From NCBI GenBank assembly GCA_020634015.1, contig JACKCN010000005.1, positions 1-64,000 on the forward strand: a stretch of 64,000 nucleotides of DNA. Reading direction: 5' to 3'. Positions 41,207 through 56,200 of this stretch are shown here, one piece after another. The notes below the pieces were generated by a model that made no database searches, was not told the DNA's origin, and saw only the letters and a list, made by a program, of their open reading frames with translations. This DNA comes from Candidatus Delongbacteria bacterium. Its GTDB lineage: Bacteria; CAIWAD01. The first letter of the stretch is position 1. Every line of letters begins with the position of its first letter. Position numbers and translations under genes: made by a program.

Positions 41207-44200
41207 ATGAGTAGCTCAATTCGTCGTCTGGCTGGTGTCCTGCTTTCCAGCATCGCCATCACCACCATTTCCCTGCTGCCCGCCCCGGACGCGCGCGCGG
41301 AAACCGGCCTCGCGGGCATTGCCCCGTCCGCGGACGCACATCGACCACTGACCGATGTGGACGTGGTCTTCTCCCCGTCCACCGTGGAAGTCAGCATGGT
41401 TTCCGGGGACACGACCCATGTGAACCTGGCCCTTGAAAACACACACGATGACCAGCCCGAAGACCTGAGCTGGGAACTGCAGATCCAGTTTCCCGAGACG
41501 GCTCTGTTCCAGGCGGGAACCGTCCGGCCCGCGCCCCGCGGCGACTCGGGGATTCCGCCCCTCAACACGACCCATCCCGATTTCAGCAGCTCCCCGGACT
41601 GGCAGGACATGTCCCGCGATGGCGAGCGCACACGCAGCGCGCTGATCATCGGCAACGAGGCAACCAGCGACGTCATTCAGGATGTGCTTCTGGAAGCCGG
41701 ATACAGCAGCGTGATCGTCTCTGACGACGGCATCTACAATGGCACGAATCCTTCGCCTGTCGAGTTCGATCTGGTGATCTATCCCGACGGCATCAACTAC
41801 GGCAGCAACATGCCCACGTCCGGCCAGACCGCACTGCGGGACTATGTGCTGAGCGGCGGCGGTCTGATCACCACGGAATGGGTCAGCTACGAAATCGAAA
41901 GTGGCCGTCTCACGACACTGGCCACAGTGCTTCCCATGCGGCGAAGCGGTGGCGGCACGGGCCAGACCTATTGTCAGGTTGACCTTCCCGCCCATCCGCT
42001 GGTCTCGGGCGTTCCTTCCAGTTTCTATGTGACCAGTGGTTACAGCAGCACCTACCTGCTGTCCGGGGAGTCGGTGATTTCCTCTCCCGACATGGGTGTG
42101 GCGGTTGCCGCCGATGAGAGCAACGGTGGACGCGTGGTGCAGTTCGGGGTGGCCGGAAACTATTCCGGGTACAGCCCCTTCGGTCCGGGAACGGAACTGC
42201 GCATGGTCCTGGCCAATGCCATCGACTGGGTGGCTGGTACCAACTGGCTCACGGCCAGCCCGCTCTCGGGCACCGTGCTGGCGAACACCGTGGCCGACAT
42301 TGATCTGCGCATTTCGGCTGAAGGTCTGCTCGAAGGCGACTACATCGCCACCCTGCATGTCGTCAGTGCCCAGTTCACCAATGGTTTCATCGATGTGCCC
42401 GTGATCGTGCATGTGGACGGCGATCCCGCCATTGCCGTGAATCCGCCTCAGCTGGACTTCGGCAGCACCTTCGTCGGGCAGACCAGCACGCTGGTGCTCG
42501 AGATCGGAAACCAGGGGACGGCGCCGCTGAACATCACCGCGATCACGACCGACAACACCGCATTCCAGGTTCTGCCTGCCGATCTGGTGATCCAACCTCT
42601 CGAGACAGCGATGGTCGACGTCAGCCATTCGCCACTGTCGCCTGCCGTGAACAACACCACACTGCACATTCTCAGCGACGATCCCCTGCAGGGAGATCTG
42701 CAGCTCAGCATTCTGGCCGAAGCCCTGGACGCCCCGATCGCGGCCATCGCCCCCGAGTCCGTGGAGCTGGATGGCCTGACCGGCGATACGCTGACCACCT
42801 CGCTGAGCCTGGACAACCTGGGCGGCAGCGACCTCGACTGGGTGACGGGAGTGGTCTACGGGAGTGGCGCACGCGTCACGTCTCCCACCGCGGCGGCCCG
42901 CGAGAACCAGGCCCGCCACCGTGACACGGGCAAGGGCGAAGTCGAAACCCGTGCACCCCTTTCCGCATCCCGGCAGTTCGGTGGCCCCGACGCCTTCGGC
43001 TACAGCTGGATGGACTCGAATACCCCCGGTGGGCCCGAGTTCGTCTGGGAGGACATCAGCGGCATCGGCGAGTCCCTGGGACTGTACGGGGACGACGAAT
43101 ACGCCACGGTGACCCTGCCCTTCGCCTTCCCCTACTACGGATCGATGGAGTCGACCCTCAATGTGAGCACCAATGGTTACATCACCTTCGGCGACGACGC
43201 CTTCGAGCCGCTGGGTGATCCCTTTCCCGACCCGGTCGAGCCCAACGGCGTGATCGCTCCCCTCTGGGGCGACCTGGCCAACTACGAGGGCTCCACATAC
43301 ACCTGGTACGACGAGGACAACGCCCGCTTCATCATCCAGTTCAATGACTACTACGGCACGTACTTTTCCGGCTTCTACACCTTCCAGATCGTGCTGGAGG
43401 AATCCGGAGACATCCTGTTCAACTACGATGTCATCGAGGATGCGACCGACGAATTCGCGATCGGCATCGAAGACCAGAACGGTTTCGATGGTCTGACGAT
43501 CTCCTATTACTCCAGCTATGCGCAAGCTGGACTCGCGGTTCGCTTGAGCAGCTCATCCGCAGGGCACTGGCTCAGCGTGCTGCCTTCCTCGGGCACCACA
43601 GGAAGCAGTGGCACCTCTGTGCTGGAGTTGTCGGCCACCCTACTGCAGAACATGCTCAGTGGTGTCTACGAGGCAACGGTAGTCGTGGCCAGCAATGATC
43701 CCGTGACCCCCGAACTGCAGGTTCCCGTGACCCTGACCGTCACCGGTGCGCCGCAGCTGGTCGTGGACCAGCAGGAAATCAACTGGGGCGATGTCTACAT
43801 CGATCATGGCCAGAGCCGCTGGCTGCTGCTGCACAACCCGGGTACCGCCGACCTGCTGCTGGACGCCCAGACCGACGGCAATGGATTTTCGGTCACCAAC
43901 GGAACCCAGCTGATCCCGCCCTTCGGCAGCCTGGCCCTGCAACTGGACTTCCTGACCGCAAGCGCGGGCCAGTACAATGGCCTGCTGACTCTGGCCAGCA
44001 ACGACCCTCAGCAGGGAACCGTGCTGGTGACCCTGCTGGCCAACGCGATTCCCGCACCGGAAATAGCCGCCACACCCGGGTCCTTTGATGTGACACTGGA
44101 TGCAGGAACCATGCTCAGCGAAGATCTGGTGATCGACAATCTGGGAGGGTCCAGTCTCGACTGGCAGCGCCAGATCCGCAACCTGCAGGTCAATTCCGCG

Positions 44201-47200
44201 CGGTCGGCGAACATCGGCTTCCATGCGAACCCTGCCACCGAGCGACCTCACCCCCGTCAGCCCCACCCGGCCGACCCGGGCAACCCGGCGGGCGCCCTGA
44301 CCGATCAGGGTGACGTGCTGAACTACTGGGACAACTTCATCTACTATGCGGCCGCCATGGTCCACACGGGCGACGGACTGTGGGTACTGGGCGAGAACTC
44401 CGGGGGCGAACGCGACGGAGAGGGTTCCGTCGGCAACGAGAATACGCTGTATCTGTTCGACACGGATCTGGGATACGAGGTCTTCAGTTTCCCCGTGGAG
44501 CCCTGGACCTATTCGCTTGCCTGGGATGGCCAGTTCCTCTGGGTGGGTGCCGATGACGGAACGGTGTATGGGTACGACCTGAACGGCAACCCGGTTGGCG
44601 ATTTCTCGCTGCCCAACTTCGCCTGGTATTCCTACCAGCTTGTGTTTGACGGGCAGGATTTCCTGGTGGTGTATCCGGACCAGTACCAGATCCAGCGGGT
44701 GGACTACACCGGTGCCGAACTGGAAGTGGGCCAGTATTCTGACTCCATCGGATACGTCAACGCGGTTGCGTGGGTGCCGGGACATTTTTCCGGGCATCTC
44801 TGGGTCTTCGACAGCGACTACAACGATCTGGTGCAACTCAGCAACACGCTCCAGAATCCCGAGGAAGTGACCCGCATCGACTTTCTGGATGTGGGCTGGA
44901 CACGCGCGATGGCTCACAATGGAACGAACCTCCTGGTCGCCAACAACTGGGGCGAAATGTGGGAGGTGGACGATGGTCAGGAAGAAGTCGATTTCTTTGC
45001 CCTGGATCCCGTGTCCGGATCCGTGGAGCCATCGTCGGGCGTGGTCGCGCACATGCTGTTCAACAGCCCGGGCAATTTCGGTGGAACGGTGAGCGCCGAC
45101 CTGGTGTTGCAGTCCAACGACCCGGTCCAGCCCGAACTGATCGTGCCCCTGTCGCTGACCGTGAATGGCCGCCCGATTCTGGGCACCGATCTGGTCGATC
45201 TGGACTTCGGCAGTCAGTATGTGGGCGGCAGCACTTCGCGTGTGGTGCGCGTGCGCAATCTGGGCAGCGAGACCCTGCAGATCAGCAACATCATTGCCGG
45301 CCTGCCTGACTACACACCCTCCTTCACCAGCGTGACACTCGAACCCGGGCTGTTCTCTGACCTCGAGATCGTGTTCTCGCCTGCGCAGAGTGGCGACCGT
45401 GGGACGCTGTTGAGTCTGATCAGCAACGACCCGCAGCAGCCAATCCACGACCTGACTCTTTCTGGAACCGGACTACAGGCCCCCGAACTGGTGGTTGATC
45501 CCGAGGTCTTCACCGAGTGGCTTGCCTCCGGTACCGAAGGGGACTACACACTGACCGTGTCCAACGAAGGACCCGGGGATCTGGAGTATACGGTTGGCTT
45601 CACCCAGTATGCGCGAAGCCTGGAAACCCGCACTCCGCGGGCGCCCGATCCCGAACTGAATCTGGCCAAGAACGAGCGGGACCCCCGACCGGGCCAGGCC
45701 CCCGCACGTGGAGCCGGTGGTCCCGACTCCTACGGCTACACCTGGCGTGACAGCGACGAGCCCAATGGACCGGCATACCAGTGGCACGACATCGTGAGCA
45801 GCGGCGAGGGCGTCAATCTGTTCCTCTCCGGCGATGACAGTGCCGTGTCCGTGACTCTGCCCTTCGCCTTCCCCTTCTACGGAAACGACTACACCACCAT
45901 GTGGGTGAGCACGAATGGCTATCTCACCTTCGGTCCCAATCCCTACGATTATTCCAACGACCCGATTCCCAGCACCAATCAGCCCAACCTGTTCATCGCT
46001 CCCTTCTGGGATGACCTCAACGGCGCCAACAACTACTGGTACTGGCACGATACGGTCCAGAACCGTGTGGTGATCCAGTACAACAACGTGGCCCATCTCA
46101 ACGGGTCAGGCACCTACCTGATGCAGGCCGTGCTGTACTCCAATGGCACGATCGACTACTACTACAATACTCTCAACGGCACACTCACCAGCTGCTCCGT
46201 GGGCATCGAGAACATCGATGGCGACGATGGCCTGCAGGTTGTCTACAATGCGGCCTGGCTGCACAACGACATGGCAATCCGGATCTCCGCGACTCCCGGT
46301 TGGCTGGATGTCACGCCTCTGGCGGGCACCGTCGCCCCGGGCAGCAGTGAGAATCTGGCGCTGCACGTGAATGCCCAGTCACTGCTTGATGGCGCCTATG
46401 ACGCGAACATCGTGGTCTACAGCAACGATCCCCTGCGTCCCCAGGCCACGGTGCCCTTCCATCTGACGGTGGCCGGATTCGCCGACATCGTGGTGGCACA
46501 GCAGAGCATCGACTTCGGCACGGTCTTCACCGGCAGCACCAACCAATTGCCGGTCACGGTGCAGAACGTGGGCACGGGGCACCTCACCCTCTCCGCTCTG
46601 AGTACCACGGGTGAAGGCTTCTCGGTCGAAGCCGCGCCCATCGTGATCGCTCCGGGGTTCTCGCGACAGGTGATGGTCAGCTTCGCACCCGATCAGATCG
46701 GCCCGGTGTCGGGAACGCTCAGTATCGAAAGTGACGACGAGGACACACCCCTGGTTGAAGTGGTTCTGGCCGGCAACGCCGAGGCGCCCCCGGTGGTGGC
46801 CGTCAGTCCTGCCAGCGTGACTGAAACCATCGCCGCCGGCGAGACTATCGAACTGGACCTGCTCGTGGACAATTCCATGGGCGCCACCAGTCTGGACTGG
46901 ACCATTGAAGTGGATGACCTGGGAGGGAATCGCTTCCTGCTTGTCCGGGAAGGACGGTCCGCCCAGCGCAAGGGACAGACCACCGCCGAACGGGACGCGA
47001 CCTGGTTGACGGTCGAGCCCCTGGCTGGTTCCGTGGCCCCCGGCCAGAGCCAGTCGCTGACCATGACCATTGAAGCACCCCTGGATTACGCCGGGCAGTA
47101 TCTGGGCCAGATCCGTGTGCTCAGCAACGACCCCGTGACTCCGGTCGTGACGGTGCCCGTGGACGTGACCGTCCAGGGTGTGCCGGCCATCGCCTATGCC

Positions 47201-50200
47201 CCCGCATCGATTGATTTCGGCGAGGTGTTCGTGGGCTATTCGGCCCAGCAGGAGATTCAGGTCAGCAACATCGGCAGCGCCCTGTTGAGTGTGCAGGCGA
47301 TCCTGAGCGCCGATGATGCCTTCAGCGCGACACCGCAGCTCTTCAGCCTGCAGCCCGGCGAGTCCACGCCGGTGACCGTGACCTTCACGCCTTCCGTCGC
47401 GGGACAGCTGTCCAGTTCCTTCAATGTGGTGGCCAACGACCCCGACAGCGGGGATCTGAGCTATGCAGTCAGTGGCACCGGAACCCTGGTTCCCGTGATG
47501 CAGATTGCGCCCTCCAGTTTTGCTTCGGTACTCAATTCGGGCGAGAGTGAGACCCAGGCCCTGACCATTGACAACACGGCCGGTGCCGGCGATCTGGAGT
47601 TCCGAGTGGAGGGGCTCAGCAGCATGCGCGCCCTGCGCCCTGCGGGCGACACACGCGTGCATGATCCTCTCTTCGACCGGCTGCCCGGCAAGGACGAGCG
47701 CGACACGCGCCCCGCGGTGAACAATGGCCAGCGTGGCGAAGGCGGTCCCGACATGCACGGGTACAGGTGGATCGACAGTGATCAGCCCGGGGGCCCCGCC
47801 TACGACTTCGTGGACATCCGCAACACGGGAACCTGGCTCAACCTGACCGGCGATGACGCCCAGGCGGGTGTCACCCTGCCCTTCACCTTCAGCTTCTACG
47901 GAGAGCCGCGGACCAGCGCGCTGGTGAGCACCAACGGGTACATCGCCTTCACGGGCAGCGCCACCTCCTACGGCAACCAGCTCCTGCCCAGCACGGTTGC
48001 ACCAAATGATCTGATCGCGGCCTTCTGGGACGACCTGCATTTCCGCGCCACGGGCAGGGTGTACACTCAGTATGTGCCCGAGGCCGAGAAGTTCATCATT
48101 CAGTACACGGACATCCAGCGCTATTCGGGATCCGGGAACTACACCTTCCAGATCATCCTCTTCGGCTCCGGCCGGATCCAGCTGATGTTCGCCAGCATGA
48201 CCGGCACCCTCAACAGTGCCACCACCGGCATCGAGAATGCCAGCGGCACCGATGGTCTGACCACGGCCTTCAACAGCAACTACACCCACAATGGCCTGGC
48301 CGTCGAGTATGGTCAGGCGCCGCCCTGGATGACGATTCTGCCCAGCAATGGCATCGTACCCGCCGGACAGAGCACGACCATTGATGTGAGCTTCAATGCG
48401 GTGGGTTATCTGGATTACAGCGACTCAGCCGAACTGCACATCCAGGGCAATGATCCGCTGAATCCCGACGAGACCATTCCCGTCAGCTTCACCGTGGTGG
48501 GTGATTACAGCCTGCTCCCCGGCCAGGCCGGCAACCCGGTACCGGCACACAACGAACTGCAGGTCAACGAGCGGCCCATCCTGTCCTGGCTGCCCGCGAG
48601 CAATGCGGAGTATTACCAGCTGTATCTGTGGCCCGCCGATCAGCCGGTTCCTGCCGTGCCCACGGTGACCACCGCCAACATCTCGTGGCAGGTTCCCTCG
48701 AATCTGCTGTTCGGCACGGCTTACAACTGGAAGGTTGTTTCCGGCAACCTGTATGGATTGGTGGAAGGCCCGATCTGGACCTTTACCGTGCGCACCCAGC
48801 CGGACCTGGTGGTGAGCCAGGTGAACGTGCCCAATCAGGTCTTCACCGAGCAGGAATACGAAGTCAGCTGGATCGTGAGCAACACGGGCGCGGGAGCCAC
48901 CACGGTACCGTCGTGGACCGACCGCGTCTACCTTTCCTCCGAGGCCGTCTTCGACTATGCCACCGCCACCTACCTGGGGCAGTTCGCCAATGCATCCTAT
49001 CTCGGGTCGGGTGAGAGCTACCTCAACAGCGCCAGTTTCCTGGCCCCGCAGGGGGTGACGGGCGACTTCCATGTGCATGTGCTCACCGATGTGTTCAACC
49101 AGCTGCAGGAAAGCGGCGAGCAGAACAACACCGGTTCTTCGACCCAGGCAATGATATTCGTGCTGACGCCTCCGCCGGATCTGGTGGTGTCGGTCGTGAC
49201 CGCGCCGACCAATGGTTTCTCCGGTCAGTCCTTCACCGTGAACTGGACTGTGAACAACGACGGCGCTGGAATCACCTCGGCCAGTTCCTGGTACGACGCC
49301 GTCTACGTGGCGCCCGAGGGAATCAGCGACCCGGCCCAGGCGACCTACCTGGGGCGCACCCTGCACAATGGGGCCATGCTTCCCGGAGCCAGCTACAACT
49401 CCTCGGCCACGGTCACCATGCCGCTGGAGAATTTCGGCAGCCAGAACTTCATCGTGCTCACGGACTATCAGAATTCCGTGTTCGAGCACGCCTTCGAGAG
49501 CAACAACAGCAACATCTCGGCCCCGATCAATGTCACCCTTTCGCCGCCCGCCGATCTGGCGATCAGCGGCCTGAGCCATCCTGGAGGCGCCGCGCCGCTG
49601 CAGCAGATCCAGCTGAGCTGGACCGTGAGCAACGACGGTTTCGCCAACACGGAGACCGGCAGCTGGATCGACCGGGTGTATCTCAGCAGCGACAACATCC
49701 TGGATGAGAGTGATCCGGTGCTGGCCAGCGTCCAGCATTCGGGAGTCCTGGAGCCGGGTCAGTCCTACAATTCCCAGGCGACCGTGACCTGGCCGGACAA
49801 CATCAGCGGTGAGCGCACGCTGATCGTGAAGACCGATGCCAACGACGCGGTCTTCGAGCACATCTTCGAGACCAACAACGTGACCCACATCGACCCGGTC
49901 ATGACCCTGCTGCCCGATCTGGTGCCGATTGCACTGAGCGCGGATGCGGGCGGTATGTCCGGCGCGCCCCTGCATCTGGAGTGGACCATCGAGAACCAGG
50001 GCGCGGGTGGCGCTTTTGGCGACTGGTGGACGGATGCGGTCTACATCTCGCAGCAGCAGATCGTCAATCTGGGCGAGGCCGTGGCGCTGGGCACTCCTTT
50101 CGTGCGCCAGCCCTCCCTGGCCGCCGGGGCGAGCTACTCGATCTCGGCGGATGTCGCCATTCCCAATGGCTATGTCGGCACCTATTACCTCCATCTGGTG

Positions 50201-53200
50201 ACCGACGCCACCAACCGGATCTTCGAGGATCTTGGTGATGCCAACAACCAGATGCTGAACGAAGCCGTGGTGTCAATCACGCTCAGCGCCTGGCCCAACC
50301 TGCAGCCGGCCCAGATCAGCGTACTCAACCTGAACAGCCTGGCGGCCGTGACGCCCATCGAGATTCTCTATCGGGTGGACAATGTGGGCGCGGGTGGCAT
50401 TCCCCAGGAAACCTCCTGGAACGACCGCCTGTACGTCAGCAACAGCCCTGTGTTCAATGCCGCACTTGCCAATCCGCTGGGGACGATCAATCGCACGGGC
50501 CCACTGGATGCGGGCGGCGATTACTCGCAGTATTCCTCCTTCCCTCTGCCCAACCTGACAGCGGGGAACTATTACCTGCATCTGGTGACGGACCTGAACA
50601 ACACCGTCTATGAGCACACCAACGAATCGGACAATGTGCTCAGCAGTGTGGCTCTGCCCATTGCCAGCCGCCCGCCCTCGGATCTTGCCCTGAGCAATGT
50701 GCAGGTGCCGGCCATGGCCGGATCCGGCGAGATGATCACGGTAAACGCGACCGTCACCAACCAGGGTGGGGCCACGACCGCCTACTCGTGGGCCGATGGC
50801 ATCTGGTTCTCCCAGGATGCCGTGTTCTCGCCCGTGGATGATCAGCTTGTCGGCAGTGTGTTTCACAGTGGAAATCTGGCCAACGGGCAGAGCTACTCGA
50901 TCCTGCAGGATGTGCGGGTGCCCGACGCCATCCAGGGTGATTGGCACATCTTCGTGTTGGCGGACCGATTCAGTGTGCTGGGCGAAAGCAACACAACCAA
51001 CAATTCGCAGGGTGCCGCGATCCAGGTCAGCCTGACTCCGGCCCCCGATCTGGGTGTGACGGCCTTCGATGCCGCTCCCAATGCAATCTCGGGTCAGCCT
51101 CTGGCATTGAACTGGACGATCCAGAACCAGGGCGAAGGATCCACCCGCAGTGCCGCGATCTACGACGCGGTGTACATCTCCCAGAACAGCACCCTGGATG
51201 CCGCGGACGTACGCATCCTCCTGCAGGAGAAGAGCGGCGTGGTGGCTCCCGGAGACTCCTACACCCAGAATCGTTCGGTTTCGATTCCCGTGTACCTCTC
51301 GGGCAACTACTACCTGATCTTCAAGAGCGACAGCGACGACCGCGAGTACGAGCCCGACAAGAGCAACAATCGTGTGGCCCAGTTGCTGACCATCACCCAG
51401 CCCGAGCCCTCCGATCTGGTGGTGAGTTCCATCGCGGTGCCGGCCAGCGCGGAAACCGGATCGCCCGTGACCGTGAGCTGGGTGCTCGAGAACCAGGGAA
51501 ACAATGAAGCCAACGGCAGCATGTGTGACGGAGTGTACTTCTCACTGGATCAGACCTGGGACATCAACGATGCCCTGATCGGAGTGGATTGTCGCACGAT
51601 CAGCATCGCCCCCGGTGGCCGCATGGTCTGCAGCATGGAGCTGGACATCAGCGAAAGCATGCGCACCAACGAGGACGGCAGCCTGGAAGAGAATCTTCCC
51701 GGTCTGGCTCCCGGCGACTACTACGTGATCGTGCGCACCGACCTGCTGAACAACATTCGCGAGTCGGATGTCAGCAACAATCGCAGCGCCTCCGCCAGCC
51801 TGGTGGATGTGGACATGCCCGAGCTGGTGCTGGGGGTTCCCGAGGACCTGCAGATCCAGGATGGAAAGTCCAGCTACTATCGCGTGAACGTGCCTTTGGG
51901 CGAGGCCCTGCGTGTGAGCGTGAACGGTGACGAAGGTGCCGTGTACAGCGAGCTCTACCTGAGCGCGGGAGCCGTGCCCACCCGCAGCAATTACGATGAG
52001 GTTGGTGCGCAGCCGTATGAGATCGATCAGGTGGCGCTGGTTCCCGAGGCGGATGCCACCACCTATTATGTATTGGTTTACGGAAATGGCGCAGCCAACG
52101 TCAGTTCCAGTGCCACGATTCTGGCGCAGACCGTGCAGTTCAGTGTCACCGCGGTGACCCCGGACCACGGTGGTGCCGGTGGGCGGGTGACCGTGATGAT
52201 CGAAGGCGCGCGCTTCCAGTCCGACTGCAGCGTGGCTCTGGAAGATGGCCAGGGCAACAGCGCCAGTCTGGTGTCGGCCACCGTGCTGGATCCCTCGCAC
52301 ATCCGGGCCACCTTCGACCTGGACCGGAACCTGCCCTTCGGTGCCTACGATCTGGTCGTGAACAACCCGGCTCGTGAAGAAACACGGCTCGTGGGCGGCT
52401 TCCAGGTCGAGCAGGCCACCGGGGCTGACGTGTCCTTCGGTTACAGCCGACCCGGTTCGCTGCGTCGTTTCGGCAATGGCGTCTACCAGATTTCGGTGAT
52501 CAACAACGCCAACAACGACATCCCCGTGCTGAGCGCGATCCTGGCGATTCCCGCGGGAACCGATTACACCATCGAGTCCGACCGCATGCTGACCAACTCG
52601 CAGCTCTTCCCCGACAGTCTGCGTGCGCTGTTCTCCAATGTGCCCGACCATGTGGACGAGCAGGGGTGGCGCCTGATTCCGCTGAACGCGCGTGACATGG
52701 CCGTGGGCGAAGTGATCAACATTCGCCTGGTGGCCCAGCGCGTGGACGGCGATGCCTTCCCGCTCAAGTTCGTGGTGGACGGCTACACGCGTGCCGAGTT
52801 CCTTGATGGCCAGTTGACCTACATCGAACTGCTGCGCCAGGCGATTCTGGCTGGCGAGGCCAGCAACCTGCCCGACGATCTGGTGGAACTGGCGAACTAT
52901 CCCGACGACTTCAGCGAGCAGTTGCTGGCGGCCTATGTGGCGCTGGGCCTGCTGAGTCAGGATGAAGTGGACACGGTCAGTGCGGCCGACGTGAGCGCCG
53001 CCATGGTGCGGGTGGCCGAGCTGCCCAGCAACCTGATGGACCTGGGACTGCGCGACCTGACCACGTGCCAGACCGTGTTGAGCTGGCTCGAGCTGCTGGG
53101 ACGACTGGGCATCATCGCCATCGGCCTGATCACCGGTGCGCTGCTGGCCCCCGTGACCCTGGGCGTGGGAGCGATCCTGGCCGTGTTGAGTGGTCTGGGC

Positions 53201-56200
53201 CTGGGCATGAACATTGGCGCCCTGCTGACCGGCAACCCCGGCCTGCTGGCGCGCATCTTCTGCGACGAAACCCCGGTGGTCGCCTCGCGGGACCCCAACG
53301 ACATCATCGGACCCATCGGCTTCGGCGACGAGCACTTCATCTCGAAGAACCAGACCATGCCCTTCATGATCCGCTTCGAGAACGATCCCGAAGAAGCCAC
53401 GGCTCCGGCTCAGGTGGTGACCATTTCCCAGGACTTCGACTCGACGCTGGATCTCAGCAGTTTCCGCCTGGGCGACTTCAGTTTCGGCCCCTTCAGTTTT
53501 GACGTACCCAACAACCGCGCCTTCTATCAGCAGCGGCTGGATGTGTCGGACTCGCTGGGCATTCTGGTGGACTTCACCGCCGGACTGGATGTGGTGAATC
53601 ACCGTGCGTTCTGGGTGCTCAGTTCCATCGACCCCAACACGGGCCTGGCACCCGAGGATCCGCAGGCCGGTTTCCTGGCCGTCAATGACTCCACCGGCGC
53701 GGGCGAAGGGTTCGTGACCTATTCGGTTCGCCCGAAGAGCGGCTCGCTGACCGGTGAGACGATCGTCAGCGAAGCCCGGATCATCTTCGACGAGAACGAA
53801 CCCATCGACACCCCGGAAATCTTCCACACGGTGGATGCGGCGGGTGGCACCAGCATGGTCACCGGGTATCCGGCCGTGACCGATTCCGTGGCCTTCACCA
53901 TCAGCTGGGAAGGCCAGGACGATGAGGGTGGTTCCGGAGTGGCCAGTTGGGATGTGTACCGTTCGGTCAACGCCAGCACCAACTTCGAGCTCTACCAGGT
54001 GGAGCTGCGTGATACGGCGACGGTCTTCGTGGGCAGTTATGGCAACACCTACAACTTCTTCACCATCGCCCGCGACAACGTGGGCAATACCGAGGCGATG
54101 AAACACGCCGCCGAGGCCAGCGTCTTCGTGAGCCCCAACGGCATTCCGCTGGCGCTGGACATGCCCGACGAACTGACTCTGCTCGAGGACGAGCTGCTGA
54201 CCCTGGACATGAACGACTATGTGTCCGGTGGTGTCGGAGGTCTGGTGGTGAGCGTGGATCCAACGGCCGAGCTGACGGTGGAGATCAACGGACTGGATGT
54301 GTTGATCAGCGCCGGACCCGACTGGAACGGCAGCGAACTGGTGAACTTCGTGGTCAGCGACGGCGCCCGCGAGATCGTCAGCGACTTCGTGATGATCATC
54401 GTGCAGCCGGTCAACGATCCTCCCGCCGTGCTGATGCCGCTGGACGAGCTGGTGATTCTCGAGGACGCCAGCGACTGCAGCCTGGACCTGTCCACGATCT
54501 TCGGCGATGTGGATGGCGATGACCTGAGCTATACCGTTGAAGGTGCCGTGAATCTTGGCGTCGAGATCACGGGCAGCGCAGTCTGCATCACCCCGGCTCC
54601 GGGTTGGTCGGGCAATGAAACCCTGACCTTCTTCGCCGACGACGGTGTGGCCCGCACGGCCGTGCAGCCCACCGGAGGCAAGCGCCTCTCGCTGGTGGCC
54701 AGCCGGGTTCAGGACACCCCCCGCAGCCAGGCGACCTTCGCCGCGGCTCGCGCCGGTGGTGGCAAGGTGAATCGGCCCGGAGGCCTGCGTGACGTGACCG
54801 GTGAGGATCTGCTGGTGACCGTGCTGCCGCAGAACGACGCTCCCGTGATCACCCTGCCCGAGGAGCTGGTCTTCGACGAGGACCAGAGCATGCTGGTGGA
54901 CTTCCTGCCCTTCGTCTCCGACGAGGACAATGCGCTGCTGACCCTGAGTGTGCTGCCGACCACCCACATCCAGGTGGTGATCAACGACCTGATGGTGACC
55001 CTGAGCGCTCCGGCCGACTGGAACGGCAGCGAGTCCGTGATCTTCCGGGTGGACGACGGTGCGCGCACCATCGCCAGTGACACGACCCTGGTGGTGGTCA
55101 ATCCGGTGAACGATGCGCCGCTGGCCAGTGGCCTGCCGGATACCCTGTACATCAATGAGGACTCGGGCCTGAGCCAGGTGGACCTGAACCAGTACTTCAG
55201 TGATGTCGACGGCGACCCGCTGAGCTACCTCGTGGAAGGTGCCGCCAATCTGCTGGTTTCCGTGGACGGCAATACCCTGTCACTGACTCCCGCTCCCGAC
55301 TGGTTCGGCAGCGAGTCCCTGCTGATCACGGCCGATGATGCGGCCCGCACGGAGGGTAATGGTGGGTTCGGTTTCGCCAGCACGCAGTTCAGCGGCAAGC
55401 AGTCCCTGGCCATGAGTCGTGTGACTCCCGGCAAGGGGGGGGCCAGCAAGCAGGCGATCCGTGGTGCGGGCAGTGGGCCCGGATTCGAGTCGGCGCGCGT
55501 GCAGGGAACTCCTCTGCTGGACGAGCGCCTGAGCGCGAGCGGCACTCTGGTGATCATGGTCAGTCCCGTGAATGACGCCCCCGTGATTGATCTGCCGCCG
55601 ACAATCGCATTCGACGAGGACACGATCTGGCAGCAGGACTTCAGCACCTGGATCAGCGACGTGGATTCTGGCAGTCTGGGGCTCAGCGCCAGCGGCGCCA
55701 GCGAATTGGCGGTGGCCGTGGTGGGCATGACCGTGAGCATCGCACCTCCCGCCAACTGGAACGGCAGCGAGTGCATCGTGTTCTTCGTGGATGACTTCGA
55801 GGGCCGCGCCATCGCCAGCGACACGCTGTGTGTGACGGTGCTGCCGGTCAACGACGATCCCACGGTGGCCGCGATACTGGATACTCTGACGATCCAGGAA
55901 GGCGGATTTGACGAGTCGATTGACCTGAACCAGATCTTCACCGACCTGGATGGCGACCTGTTGGCGTTCTCCGTGTCCGGCAACGTCAACCTGATGGTGG
56001 AGATCAGCGGCTCCGGCCAGGTGCACATCGAATCCTCGAGTGCCTTCACCGGTGAAGAACTGCTGGTCTTCACGGCGGAAGACGGGCAGGGCCGCACGGC
56101 CAGCTGGAAGAGCGGCATCCTGCGGCCTTCGCGCCAGAAAGCGGTTGGCAAGGGAGCGACCGTGGCCGATGATTCCCGTTCGAGCGTGAGCGAGGACCTG

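Noticed and set aside
51542..54967. Long open frame (1141 codons) on the minus strand inside the giant gene, and similar ones opposite gyrA (4853-7255), gyrB (7668-9722) and the MDR gene (3237-4952)
   Set aside because: They lie exactly opposite well-supported genes, show no domain, and have the His/Gly/Val/Gln-rich composition typical of antisense frames in GC-rich DNA.
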